63,297 bases of DNA from Bacteroidota bacterium (lineage in GTDB: Bacteria > Bacteroidota > Bacteroidia > Bacteroidales > VadinHA17). The translations under genes were made by a program, and so were the position numbers. A model generated the notes under the pieces. That model worked only from the letters and a program-made list of their open reading frames with translations. It searched no databases and was not told the DNA's origin. This document shows positions 35,276-43,043 of the stretch, piece by piece; position 1 is the first letter of the stretch, and each line of letters begins with the position of its first letter. The stretch spans positions 1 through 63,297 of the forward strand of contig JAKQPD010000212.1 in assembly GCA_029564935.1 (NCBI GenBank), written 5' to 3'.

Positions 35276-36700
35276 ATGCCTGAAGCACAACCAACCCCAA
35301 AGGGAGTATCCAGGAAAACAGGTAACAATAAAGTCCCCGGACAGTATTTGCTTTTCCTGTTATCAGTACTGTTCCTGGTTTCGCTTCTTACAATAACAAA
35401 TCATTTTAGGCTGATCGACATCGGGAAAAATGTACTTACAGTGGCCAGGTGGTTTGCGATAATTGCAATAATAGGATATGCGTGGTATCGCAAATCACTC
35501 ACCACCTGGATACTGATCAGTATGCTTGTTGGCGCCGAATTCGGATATGATCTTCCTCAGATTGCAGTTAAGATGAACCTGGTCAGCAAGATTTTCCTCC
35601 GCCTCATAAAAACAATTATTGCACCGCTGCTGTTTGCCACCCTCGTTGTAGGTATTGCAGGGCATTCAAACCTTAAGCAGGTAGGAAGAATGGGATGGAA
35701 GTCACTTGTTTATTTTGAGATCGTATCTACAATCGCCTTGTTCATTGGACTGTTTGCTATAAATATAAGTAAAGCCGGGCTTGGTGTAAATGTGCCTGAT
35801 GAGGTAAATCAATCTGAGGTTCCTTCCGTTGAACCGGTGACAGGGAGTGATCTTATCCTGCATATCTTCCCTGAAAATATCGCGAAATCGATATATGAAG
35901 GCCAGGTATTACAGATTGTGATTTTCAGCATTATTTTCGGCATTGCGGTAGCCCTGATAAAGGACAAGTATAAAAGTCCAATGATCAGGTTCACCGAATC
36001 GCTCGCGGAAACAATGTTCAAGTTCACCCAGCTGATAATGTATTTTGCCCCTTTTGCCGTTTTTGCTGCAATAGCATACAGTATCGGTCATATGGGTCTG
36101 GATATTCTTGTAAACCTGTTCAAGCTGCTTGCTACACTTTATGTATCCCTGATAATCTTCCTGCTTGTCGTTCTTCTGCCGGTAGCTTTGATATTTAAAA
36201 TTCCCGTCCGCGGATTCCTTAGCAAAGTAGCAGAGCCTGTCACAATTGCTTTTGCCACTACAAGTTCTGAATCGGCTCTTCCTGTTGCGATGGAAAGAAT
36301 GGAAGAGTTTGGTGTTCCCAGGAAAATTGTAGCCTTTGTGATGCCCACCGGTTATAGTTTTAATCTTGACGGGACAACACTTTATCTATCCCTTGCTACA
36401 ATTTTTGTTGCACAGATAAGCGGGATTCATCTTCCTTTTGCAAAGCAGCTGCTTATAGTTTTTACACTGATGCTTACCAGCAAAGGAGTAGCAGGTGTCC
36501 CCAGAGCTTCAATGGTCATTCTTTTAGGAACGGCAGCCAGCTTCGGTTTACCTACCTGGCCCATCTATATTATTCTTGGGATTGACGAACTGATGGATAT
36601 GGCAAGAACTTCGGTAAACGTCCTGGGCAATTGTCTCGCAACAGCAGTCATTGCCAGATGGGAAGGAGAATTCAACCCGGTGAAGCCTATCCCAAAATAG
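35276..36700 (+). CDS. Dicarboxylate/amino acid:cation symporter (DAACS)
   Basis: 474 aa, slightly long because of an extra N-terminal pair of helices (about 25-75). The transport core has the hallmarks of the glutamate/dicarboxylate family: the serine-rich re-entrant loop TTSSESALPVAMERME, the sodium/substrate helix MPTGYSFNLDGTTLYLSLATIFVAQ, the second re-entrant loop SKGVAGVPRASMVILLGTA, and the last helix DELMDMARTSVNVLGNCLATAVIARWEG. Substrate is probably glutamate, aspartate or a C4-dicarboxylate. The stop overlaps the convergent VTT-domain gene by 14 nt. Confidence 0.94.
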   Translation: MPEAQPTPKGVSRKTGNNKVPGQYLLFLLSVLFLVSLLTITNHFRLIDIGKNVLTVARWFAIIAIIGYAWYRKSLTTWILISMLVGAEFGYDLPQIAVKMNLVSKIFLRLIKTIIAPLLFATLVVGIAGHSNLKQVGRMGWKSLVYFEIVSTIALFIGLFAINISKAGLGVNVPDEVNQSEVPSVEPVTGSDLILHIFPENIAKSIYEGQVLQIVIFSIIFGIAVALIKDKYKSPMIRFTESLAETMFKFTQLIMYFAPFAVFAAIAYSIGHMGLDILVNLFKLLATLYVSLIIFLLVVLLPVALIFKIPVRGFLSKVAEPVTIAFATTSSESALPVAMERMEEFGVPRKIVAFVMPTGYSFNLDGTTLYLSLATIFVAQISGIHLPFAKQLLIVFTLMLTSKGVAGVPRASMVILLGTAASFGLPTWPIYIILGIDELMDMARTSVNVLGNCLATAVIARWEGEFNPVKPIPK

Positions 36701-37325
36701 AATCAAGATTAAGTATCCCCAGATATATAACACCCTGACCGATGAATCTTATTATCCGCGATAATCCGAATAAGAGATAAAGCTTAAAAGGATACTTCAT
36801 CAGACTTACTGCTATTACGACCATTGAAAATGGCGAGAACGGGAAAATAGCTGCAATAATTATAAAAGCGCCTCCCCACTTCCTTACAGTCTTTATGTAT
36901 TTATCAAGAACCCTTTCGGAGTATGCTCTTATCCTTTTCTGTCCCGACAGCCACCTCCCTATGTAATAGGATACAATACCACCTGCATATGAAAGTACAC
37001 CCAGTATCGTAAGCAGGAAGAAGGGCGAATTGAATTTGGCTGACCATATCACAAAAAGATCCGGAGGGATCATCCCAAGGAAAGATTCCGATATAAAAAA
37101 CAGAATAAATACAAAGGGATCTGACAGGTGACGGGTAAAAAAACTGAATACAGCTGAAACATTTATAAGATATTTCCCGATGAGCACCACAGGGATCATG
37201 ACGGCAGCATAAATCAGAGCGATCTTGACTCCGGTCCACCACATATAACCATAAACTCCCCTCTTTCTGTTCCTGAAGTGGAGGGCTTTTAACCTGTCAA
37301 TGAATCTTGTTATGGCGCTGTTCAT
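36687..37325 (-). CDS. VTT-domain (DedA/YqaA-like) membrane protein
   Basis: 212 aa from ATG at 37325 (MNSAITRFI). A longer frame opens at 37469 but would cover the promoter and start of the divergent lipoprotein gene and has no family-like sequence, so I reject it. Helices at about 32-54, 70-95, 105-130, 150-175 and 185-205. The segment ESFLGMIPPDLFVIW and the later FPFSPFSMVVIAVSLMKYPFKLYLLF resemble the VTT domain of DedA/YqaA proteins, some of which move lipid carriers. Exact substrate unknown. Confidence 0.8.
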   Translation of the reverse strand: MNSAITRFIDRLKALHFRNRKRGVYGYMWWTGVKIALIYAAVMIPVVLIGKYLINVSAVFSFFTRHLSDPFVFILFFISESFLGMIPPDLFVIWSAKFNSPFFLLTILGVLSYAGGIVSYYIGRWLSGQKRIRAYSERVLDKYIKTVRKWGGAFIIIAAIFPFSPFSMVVIAVSLMKYPFKLYLLFGLSRIIRFIGQGVIYLGILNLDSILG

Positions 37326-37400
37326 CCGGTAAGGAGTTATTTGTCTTGGCAATAAAGCGGGGCGAAAGTTATGAAAAAGGAACACAGGAAGTGTTCCGGA

Positions 37401-37431
37401 TTGCATATTTGACAGTTTTACAGTAATTTTG
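37401..37431 (+). promoter_or_regulatory. Predicted promoter of the small lipoprotein gene
   Basis: TTG at 37401-37403 and TAATTTTG at 37424-37431, 20 nt apart, match the Bacteroidota pattern. The coding ATG follows 24 nt after the -7 element. This location is one reason to reject the upstream TTG start at 37429, which lies inside the -7 box. Confidence 0.6.
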
Positions 37432-37455
37432 ACAAAAGACTTGGAGGATAATACA

Positions 37456-37875
37456 ATGATAATCAGCAAGGACTATATTAAATTAATTTTACCTGCATTC
37501 ATTACAGCGGTAATATTAGGTTCCTGTGGTACAATTAAAAGATCAAATGTTCAGGTTGAAGAGGACCAGCTTATGATCACCAGGCGTTATGTAGGTGATT
37601 ATATTGAGTACCGGAACACAGATCCGGATGATTTCACCGGATATAACCTTATATGGATCAGGACTTCCCAGGACAGTACATATGGAAAGATCTCAGCTTT
37701 CGGGAAAGAATGCGAATTTATTCCTGGTGACAGGCTGTTTTTAAGACGAATTTATCTGGCTCCCGGAGGCATCTCAGGATACTGGATTTACAGCATTGAA
37801 AATGACTCCGAGATCAGTTATAAGCTGACTGAATTGCAGCATGACAGGAAAATTCCGGTTCAGGAATGGTTTTGA
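37456..37875 (+). CDS. Small lipoprotein of unknown function
   Basis: 139 aa from the ATG at 37456, which has one of the few clear Shine-Dalgarno sequences here (GGAGG, about ten nt upstream). A TTG start at 37429 is open but would overlap the promoter. The signal peptide ends in the lipobox VILGSC (Cys24). The mature part is beta-rich with a hydrophobic/aromatic C-terminal half (YLAPGGISGYWIYSIEN). I recognise no family. It may sit in the periplasm or outer membrane. Confidence 0.75.
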   Translation: MIISKDYIKLILPAFITAVILGSCGTIKRSNVQVEEDQLMITRRYVGDYIEYRNTDPDDFTGYNLIWIRTSQDSTYGKISAFGKECEFIPGDRLFLRRIYLAPGGISGYWIYSIENDSEISYKLTELQHDRKIPVQEWF

Positions 37876-37942
37876 TGTTTACCAATCAGAGCAAAACCGG
37901 CTGGTACTGTTAGCGGATCCAGGATGATCAATGACTGTCAGT

Positions 37943-38449
37943 CTACTTTTTATCGTAGGCGACGGTAATTTTCATTTCACCATCTCTTCCGGGCCTTACA
38001 CTTTCAAGCATCAGCACTTTCCCGCCTTCGGTAAGCTTCCAGGTCTCGGTTGATTTCATTTCCCGGCTCTCACCATCTCTCTCAAACGTCATTGTCGACG
38101 CTATTGTCATGGAAGCTTTGTCGGCAGACCATGCAACTGTCGATTTCCTGGTTGTATTGAACATCGGATTCTCGCTGACAGTTCCGTCGAGATTATACTT
38201 CGAAGTGGTCTTCATCTCACCTCCATCCCTGCCGGGCATCGTACTCTCTACTGTAAGAACGTTGCCTGCCTGGGTAACAACCATAGTGGTGGCTGCAAAC
38301 CTGAACTGGCTGTCTCCAAAATCACTTTTGGATTCATTAAAAGCCCAGGTACCCGAAAAATTTGACTGGGCAAACAAACCTGCTGAAGCCAGCATAAAAA
38401 CTATGGAGCTCAAAAGCATCCTGAAACTGAAGGAAATGTTGGTTTTCAT
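37943..38449 (-). CDS. Exported lipocalin-like small protein
   Basis: 168 aa. Signal peptide about 1-27 (SAGLFAQ). The mature part is a run of short beta strands with alternating Thr/Lys/Glu, starting FSGTWAFNESKSDFG and including two copies of a PGRDG(G)EMK loop (about residues 73-80 and 153-160). This is the look of a small lipocalin- or META-like beta-barrel. Function unknown. It lies alone between two convergent or terminated genes. Confidence 0.7.
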   Translation of the reverse strand: MKTNISFSFRMLLSSIVFMLASAGLFAQSNFSGTWAFNESKSDFGDSQFRFAATTMVVTQAGNVLTVESTMPGRDGGEMKTTSKYNLDGTVSENPMFNTTRKSTVAWSADKASMTIASTMTFERDGESREMKSTETWKLTEGGKVLMLESVRPGRDGEMKITVAYDKK

Positions 38450-38523
38450 GAATAAATAGATAAATGGGTTAAATATTAATTTGACAAGCTAAAATTACAT
38501 TTTATTCCTTAACCCTGAACAAT

Positions 38524-38557
38524 AAATTAGAGACGCCATGCATGGTGTCTCTAATTT
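38524..38557 (-). terminator. Terminator hairpin after the Tat-exported gene
   Basis: AAATTAGAGAC-GCCATGCATGGT-GTCTCTAATTT forms a very stable hairpin of about 15 bp with a T-rich 3' side on the minus strand. It begins 24 nt beyond the stop of the isomerase-like gene. Confidence 0.75.
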
Positions 38558-38580
38558 CGTTTTTCATTCAACCCGGAAGA

Positions 38581-40161
38581 TTAACCCAGATTCTCAAATC
38601 CGATCCCGATCTTTTTCAGTGCATAACCTGCTTCCTTCAGATAATCGCCATAAACAGTAATCCAGTGAAATCCGGGCATCCGTTCTGCCACTATCTTACT
38701 GTCGCAGGAGAAACTTATATCTATCTGGGACCTGCATATATCCATGAAAGGATTGCTCACTATCTTACCTGAAAGTCCCACATTACGGTTAAACTCAAAA
38801 TCAGGCATTATATTTGTCACAACCTGCCCGATTTTCATTTCAACCTTTGGTGCGGCACCGTAATCAGATTCGAAATGAGTAAGCAGCTTTGCAGGTTCAG
38901 AATTCTTTCCGTCCATTTTTCGCGGAGCAGTACAATGGGCAAGCGTGATAATATTATCATGCGGGTATGTCGGGTCATTAAGAAATGAGGGTTTGCCTGA
39001 GATATTTGCCATCAGGATACCTGCCGGGACCACCACAAAATCGGATTCACAGAATGCCAGGTACCCTTCATCGTTGAGCAGACTGAGGGTCAGGCAGGCT
39101 GTGGTCTCAGCAAGTGGCATTATTGTTCCCATGCAATTATTTACCGTGACTGCCCTGCAATTGTATTTTTCCATGAGCCTTACCAGGATATCTTCAAGAA
39201 CAAAGCAATTCTCAACAAATTTCCTGTCAGTTACAAGACTTATCCCGGAGTCCTGCAGATATTTGTCAGCCCGGCTTTTTGCATCCAATATTACTGATTT
39301 ATCGGCCCGGGCTTCAGTTATCAGCTTACCTAATTCATCGTAGGTTATATCCTGAACGTTGAGCTTATATCTGCTGCTGACGGTTTTCATCGTATAATCA
39401 AGAGGCTGTGCCCATGCTCCCGGGCCGCCTATTGCCAGAATTTTTGAACCGACGGTGTTTTTCAGACCGCATACTGATCTCAGTCTCCAGAGCAGTTCAT
39501 CCTGGCTGTCGATCACAACATCATTTTCATTAACACCTTTTAAAGCAAGTGCATCTGTATGCTGCCTGAGGTAACGGGGACTGATTATTTCATACCAGAG
39601 ATAGACCGGACCCGATTTATGCCTGCAGAAGATTATCATATCCTTCCCTGTTTTATGAATACTATCGAAAATACTCTGGCTTCCGCCTGCGGCATAAATG
39701 AGTACCAGATCGGCAGATTCCATATCGGTGATGCCTTTCAGATCATCATTTTTTCTTACCTCCGATAACGGAAGAAAATTTACAGGAAAATCTGCTCTCG
39801 CGCTTAGTGATTTAATCTCTTCGCCTATCCTTGCCTTTTCAGAAATGACATCCTTGTCAGTCTGGATACCGCCCCAGCTTCTCCAGCTTGTTTTGTCGCG
39901 ACGGACAGGCACATCACAGGTAAGAACGGGTTTGACAATAAGTGTGCGGCGGCCGGGGGCAGTCCTGTCACCATTTTCCCGGCCGGCAAGAGCCGCCCAT
40001 GTTATCCCCGGAATTACAGCTGCACCGAGAGCTCCTGTACCGGTGACTTTAACAAAATTACGCCGGGTCATATCATTTGATGGTTCAACATGATGCCCGC
40101 CACAGCATGAACAACCGGAAGCATGCCGCATCTCTGAATAATCTTTTTCTGCCATATCCAT
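38581..40161 (-). CDS. Tat-exported sugar-isomerase-like protein
   Basis: 526 aa. Residues 33-34 are the twin Arg of MTRRNFVKVTGTGALGAAVIPG, a Tat signal. Unusually, the segment before it is about 30 residues long and holds a Cys/His cluster (CSCCGGHH at 17-24). The mature part has alternating alpha/beta segments (TLIVKPVLTCDVPV, ADLVLIYAAGG, SKILAIGGPGAWAQP, CRAVTVNNCMGTIMPLAETTACLTLSLLNDEGYLAFCESDF), which resemble the fold and layout of L-fucose/L-arabinose isomerase-type proteins. Catalysis is not shown. It lies 92 nt downstream of nrfA on the same strand and is followed by a strong terminator. Confidence 0.65.
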   Translation of the reverse strand: MDMAEKDYSEMRHASGCSCCGGHHVEPSNDMTRRNFVKVTGTGALGAAVIPGITWAALAGRENGDRTAPGRRTLIVKPVLTCDVPVRRDKTSWRSWGGIQTDKDVISEKARIGEEIKSLSARADFPVNFLPLSEVRKNDDLKGITDMESADLVLIYAAGGSQSIFDSIHKTGKDMIIFCRHKSGPVYLWYEIISPRYLRQHTDALALKGVNENDVVIDSQDELLWRLRSVCGLKNTVGSKILAIGGPGAWAQPLDYTMKTVSSRYKLNVQDITYDELGKLITEARADKSVILDAKSRADKYLQDSGISLVTDRKFVENCFVLEDILVRLMEKYNCRAVTVNNCMGTIMPLAETTACLTLSLLNDEGYLAFCESDFVVVPAGILMANISGKPSFLNDPTYPHDNIITLAHCTAPRKMDGKNSEPAKLLTHFESDYGAAPKVEMKIGQVVTNIMPDFEFNRNVGLSGKIVSNPFMDICRSQIDISFSCDSKIVAERMPGFHWITVYGDYLKEAGYALKKIGIGFENLG

Positions 40162-40218
40162 ATCCGTTTATATTTTATTATTAACTCTTTGGAATATTTT
40201 AATCTACACCCGGCATCA

Positions 40219-40246
40219 GGTAACCGGCAACCGGCAACCGGCAACC
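40219..40246. repeat. Heptamer tandem repeat AACCGGC
   Basis: Three and a half copies of AACCGGC in the gap between nrfA and the Tat-exported gene. Confidence 0.75.
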
Positions 40247-40253
40247 AGATTCT

Positions 40254-41753
40254 TTAATAGTCTTTCTCTCTTTCCTTCCCGCTATTTATCCATTCAGGAA
40301 CAATGTTCTCGAGGAATACTTTTTTCTCCTCCCTGAGCTTTTTCATGTCAAGTCCGATATATGCCTGGGCCTTTGCTTTGGTTGTGATATCAGGGTAGGG
40401 GATCTCCCTGTTCTCTCCCAGATCAGCCATCAGCCTGGCCATTTTGATCCTGGCATCCTGGGCATAAGCAATTCCCCCGGCGATTATTCTTCCCAGTTCA
40501 ACCGGAGAATGGAAGGAATTTCCATGACCGGCAGCTGAGAAATCCCATCTCCACTGGGCTTTTCTGATATCTGAAAGTATATCTTTCATCCTTTCTTCCG
40601 TTGCTCCCTTATCCCAGGCATTCTTTGCCTCGACATGACACTTTACAAGAAGAGTCTCGAGAATATTCCGGTTCTCAATTATTTTGTCCTGTCTTGAATA
40701 TACATCATTTATGAGTTTTTCGGTTTCCTCACGGTGACAGACCTGGCACGAAGCGGCAACATTATTGAGCGGGCTTTGCAGGTGATGATCAGTAAATTTC
40801 TGGCCTCCCTCGCTTATGAATGGCATATGGCAGTCGGCACAGGATACACCTCTTGAGGCATGTGTTCCTGTAAGGTAAACTTCATAATCGGGATGCTGGG
40901 CTTTCAGCATAGGTGCCCGGCTCATGGAATGGGTCCAGTCGGTAAAACCTATATTGTCATAATATTTCTCTATTTCTTCTGCACTTGTTCCGTTCTTCCA
41001 TGGAAAAACAAGATATGATACACCATCGGATATGGTTTTATTGAAATAATATTCTACATGGCATTGGGCACAGACCAGGCTTCTCATCTCCTGGTGTGTC
41101 GCTTTGGAAATGTCACGGCCAGTCGCCTGAAAAGCTTCTATGAGGGCTGGTCGTGATATCCTGAGATTCATGGTTTTAGCATCATGACAATCGGCACATC
41201 CTATTGGATTTATTATTTCACTTCCTTTTGTATCCCATGTCCCGCGGTAGAATTCAGCCACTCCGGTTTTATTCATCATCCGTGGAACATCAGGACTTTT
41301 GCAGGTCCAGCATGTATTAGGCTGCGGACTTGGTACACCATCAGCCGGAGAGCCTGTCCGCAATGTATTACGGATATCCTCAACGGCATGGTAGTGACCC
41401 CTGCCCTGACTATAATCCTTTGAAAATGCATATCCTGCCCAAAGGACAGCCATTCGTGGAGATTCTTCAAGCATATCGATCATCGAGCTGCCGTTATATT
41501 TACTTCTGAAAGTTGTATCGGAAGTTTTAATATATGAGTCATATTCACGTGGGAATAATTCCCCCCAGACAGAATTGCGTGGTTCGTATTCTGAGAATGT
41601 GACAGCAGGAGTATAAGCAAAAACAGCTTCCGCACGTCTCTGTACTATTGATGAGGCAAGCATTCCGAGCATAAATACGACAAGGACAGTAAGGAAGAAA
41701 ATTACCCATCCAAGCCAGGGTTTTTCTTTAAGCTTTTCCTGTATAGGCTTCAT
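40254..41753 (-). CDS. nrfA: Cytochrome c552 nitrite reductase, ammonia-forming
   Basis: 499 aa. One N-terminal membrane helix (about 14-33) anchors a periplasmic pentahaem domain. The haem sites are CWTCK (148-152, the lysine-ligated catalytic haem unique to NrfA), CADCH (186-190), CAQCH (228-232), CADCH (305-309) and CQVCH (336-340). The enzyme reduces nitrite to ammonium with six electrons in respiratory ammonification. It receives electrons from NrfH, encoded 13 nt upstream. Calcium-site and catalytic residues such as the KAQHPDYE loop are present. Confidence 0.97.
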   Translation of the reverse strand: MKPIQEKLKEKPWLGWVIFFLTVLVVFMLGMLASSIVQRRAEAVFAYTPAVTFSEYEPRNSVWGELFPREYDSYIKTSDTTFRSKYNGSSMIDMLEESPRMAVLWAGYAFSKDYSQGRGHYHAVEDIRNTLRTGSPADGVPSPQPNTCWTCKSPDVPRMMNKTGVAEFYRGTWDTKGSEIINPIGCADCHDAKTMNLRISRPALIEAFQATGRDISKATHQEMRSLVCAQCHVEYYFNKTISDGVSYLVFPWKNGTSAEEIEKYYDNIGFTDWTHSMSRAPMLKAQHPDYEVYLTGTHASRGVSCADCHMPFISEGGQKFTDHHLQSPLNNVAASCQVCHREETEKLINDVYSRQDKIIENRNILETLLVKCHVEAKNAWDKGATEERMKDILSDIRKAQWRWDFSAAGHGNSFHSPVELGRIIAGGIAYAQDARIKMARLMADLGENREIPYPDITTKAKAQAYIGLDMKKLREEKKVFLENIVPEWINSGKEREKDY

Positions 41754-41766
41754 AGTCTATATTTTA

Positions 41767-42351
41767 TCAGTCATTTTTGTTTACAATTTTATCCATCCAT
41801 TCCGGGACGATCGGACCGGGTAACGGAACTCGTGCCCAGGGTACACTCGAAAGGCTGTTAACTCTTCCGTGTGGAGTATATCTGTGACAGTCGAGGCAGG
41901 TGCGGTCCATCCTGAAGTTGTGGGTTTCGTCTCCCCTGGCCAGGAGCTTGTAGTCGGTAAGCAGATCAGAATGGCATCTTATGCAGTTCCGGTGAACAAC
42001 TTCCCTGCCGGCTTCCTTTATAAAAATAACCTGTGGCTCCCTGCGAAGGGTGAAGATTGTCGCATGTCGCAGACCGTCCTTCGCCTTGAAAAAATATTTG
42101 CTGAAAATATTATTATGAGGAACGTGGCATTCGTTACAGTTAGTTTTTTCGCGGTGAGAACTGTGATACCATGTCGCATATTGCGGAGCCATAATATGGC
42201 AGTTGACACAAGTTTCAGGCTTGTCGCCAAGATATGATGAGGCATTTGAGATATGGAATGAAAAGAGCGCAATCCCCGTGAATACAGCAAGCACCAGGAT
42301 AACCGGAAGTTTCCATTTGTCGGGCGGCTCAAGTTTCTTCAGAAATCTCAT
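41767..42351 (-). CDS. nrfH: NapC/NirT-type cytochrome c, NrfA electron donor
   Basis: 194 aa from the ATG at 42351; the longer frame to 42369 would begin with TTG and adds no conserved residues. A membrane helix at about 14-33 is followed by four haem motifs: CVNCHIM (48-52), CNECH (72-76), CIRCH (123-127) and CLDCH (152-156). NrfH takes electrons from menaquinol and passes them to NrfA. It is the first gene of the pair, 13 nt before nrfA. Confidence 0.96.
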   Translation of the reverse strand: MRFLKKLEPPDKWKLPVILVLAVFTGIALFSFHISNASSYLGDKPETCVNCHIMAPQYATWYHSSHREKTNCNECHVPHNNIFSKYFFKAKDGLRHATIFTLRREPQVIFIKEAGREVVHRNCIRCHSDLLTDYKLLARGDETHNFRMDRTCLDCHRYTPHGRVNSLSSVPWARVPLPGPIVPEWMDKIVNKND

Positions 42352-42394
42352 GGAAGTATTTATATGCAATATATAAAAAAACTTCAGATTATTG

Positions 42395-42877
42395 TCAAAG
42401 CCGGCAGATCATCCAGATTTTACATCCGAAATGTCCTGAATTCCCCAGAGGCCCGGGTATAAATTCAAACCCGGCTTTTTTATACAGGCTTATGGCCTTA
42501 CCAAGTTCCGGCATTGATTCAAGGTAAACCTGTTTATAACCCAATCTCCTGGCTGACCGGAGGCTTTTTGACATCAGTTGCCACCCTATCCCCCGGGCAC
42601 GTTTTGCGGGATCGAGGTATAATTTAACAAGTTCAGCGCATCCTTCGGGCAGATCCGGGGTTGGATAGATACCGCAACCGCCGATTATCTTACTGTCCTC
42701 TTCTGCTATCCAGTATACAGAACCTGATCTTTTAAAAAGTGAGAAAAGGTCATCGGTGGTAGGATCAAAATAGACGGTTCCGGGCCGGTCTATGCCAAAT
42801 TCCCGGAATACCGAACGTATAAGATCTGCAATTTCCCGGTTGTCCTTTCTTCTGAGATGCCTGTAAATTACGCTCAT
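42395..42877 (-). CDS. GNAT-family N-acetyltransferase
   Basis: 160 aa. GNAT core features: IRSVFREF in the first helix, VYWIAEEDSKIIGGCGIYP, the acetyl-CoA pyrophosphate loop KRARGIGWQLM and YLESMPELGKAISLYKKAGFEFI. Substrate unknown. It is 43 nt upstream of nrfH on the same strand but has its own TAACTTTG promoter-like element and is not functionally linked in any way I can see. Confidence 0.9.
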   Translation of the reverse strand: MSVIYRHLRRKDNREIADLIRSVFREFGIDRPGTVYFDPTTDDLFSLFKRSGSVYWIAEEDSKIIGGCGIYPTPDLPEGCAELVKLYLDPAKRARGIGWQLMSKSLRSARRLGYKQVYLESMPELGKAISLYKKAGFEFIPGPLGNSGHFGCKIWMICRL

Positions 42878-42901
42878 TGTAATGATTATGTATGCCTGTT
42901 A

Positions 42902-42909
42902 CAAAGTTA
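42902..42909 (-). promoter_or_regulatory. Predicted promoter of the GNAT gene (-7 TAACTTTG)
   Basis: Perfect TAnnTTTG on the minus strand 25 nt before the ATG. No -33 at the expected distance. Confidence 0.4.
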
Positions 42910-42979
42910 ATATTCTGATCAAATAATGAAACTGAAAAACATAACTACCACAAAAGGATGGATTTATATATCTTTTTGT

Positions 42980-42987
42980 TAAATTTG
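42980..42987 (+). promoter_or_regulatory. Predicted promoter of the glycoside-hydrolase-like gene (-7 TAAATTTG)
   Basis: Perfect TAnnTTTG 57 nt before the ATG at 43044. Confidence 0.4.
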
Positions 42988-43043
42988 GGACATAAAATCC
43001 ATGTTTTGATCAGTACCCTGAACTCAGTAACCTTCAAGCCCTG

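Noticed and set aside
37326-37469. N-terminal extension of the VTT-domain protein
   Set aside because: Would overlap the promoter and start of the divergent lipoprotein gene, and the sequence has no family-like content; the ATG at 37325 is preferred.
42352-42369. TTG start six codons upstream for nrfH
   Set aside because: The ATG at 42351 gives the usual NrfH N-terminus (basic residues then a helix).
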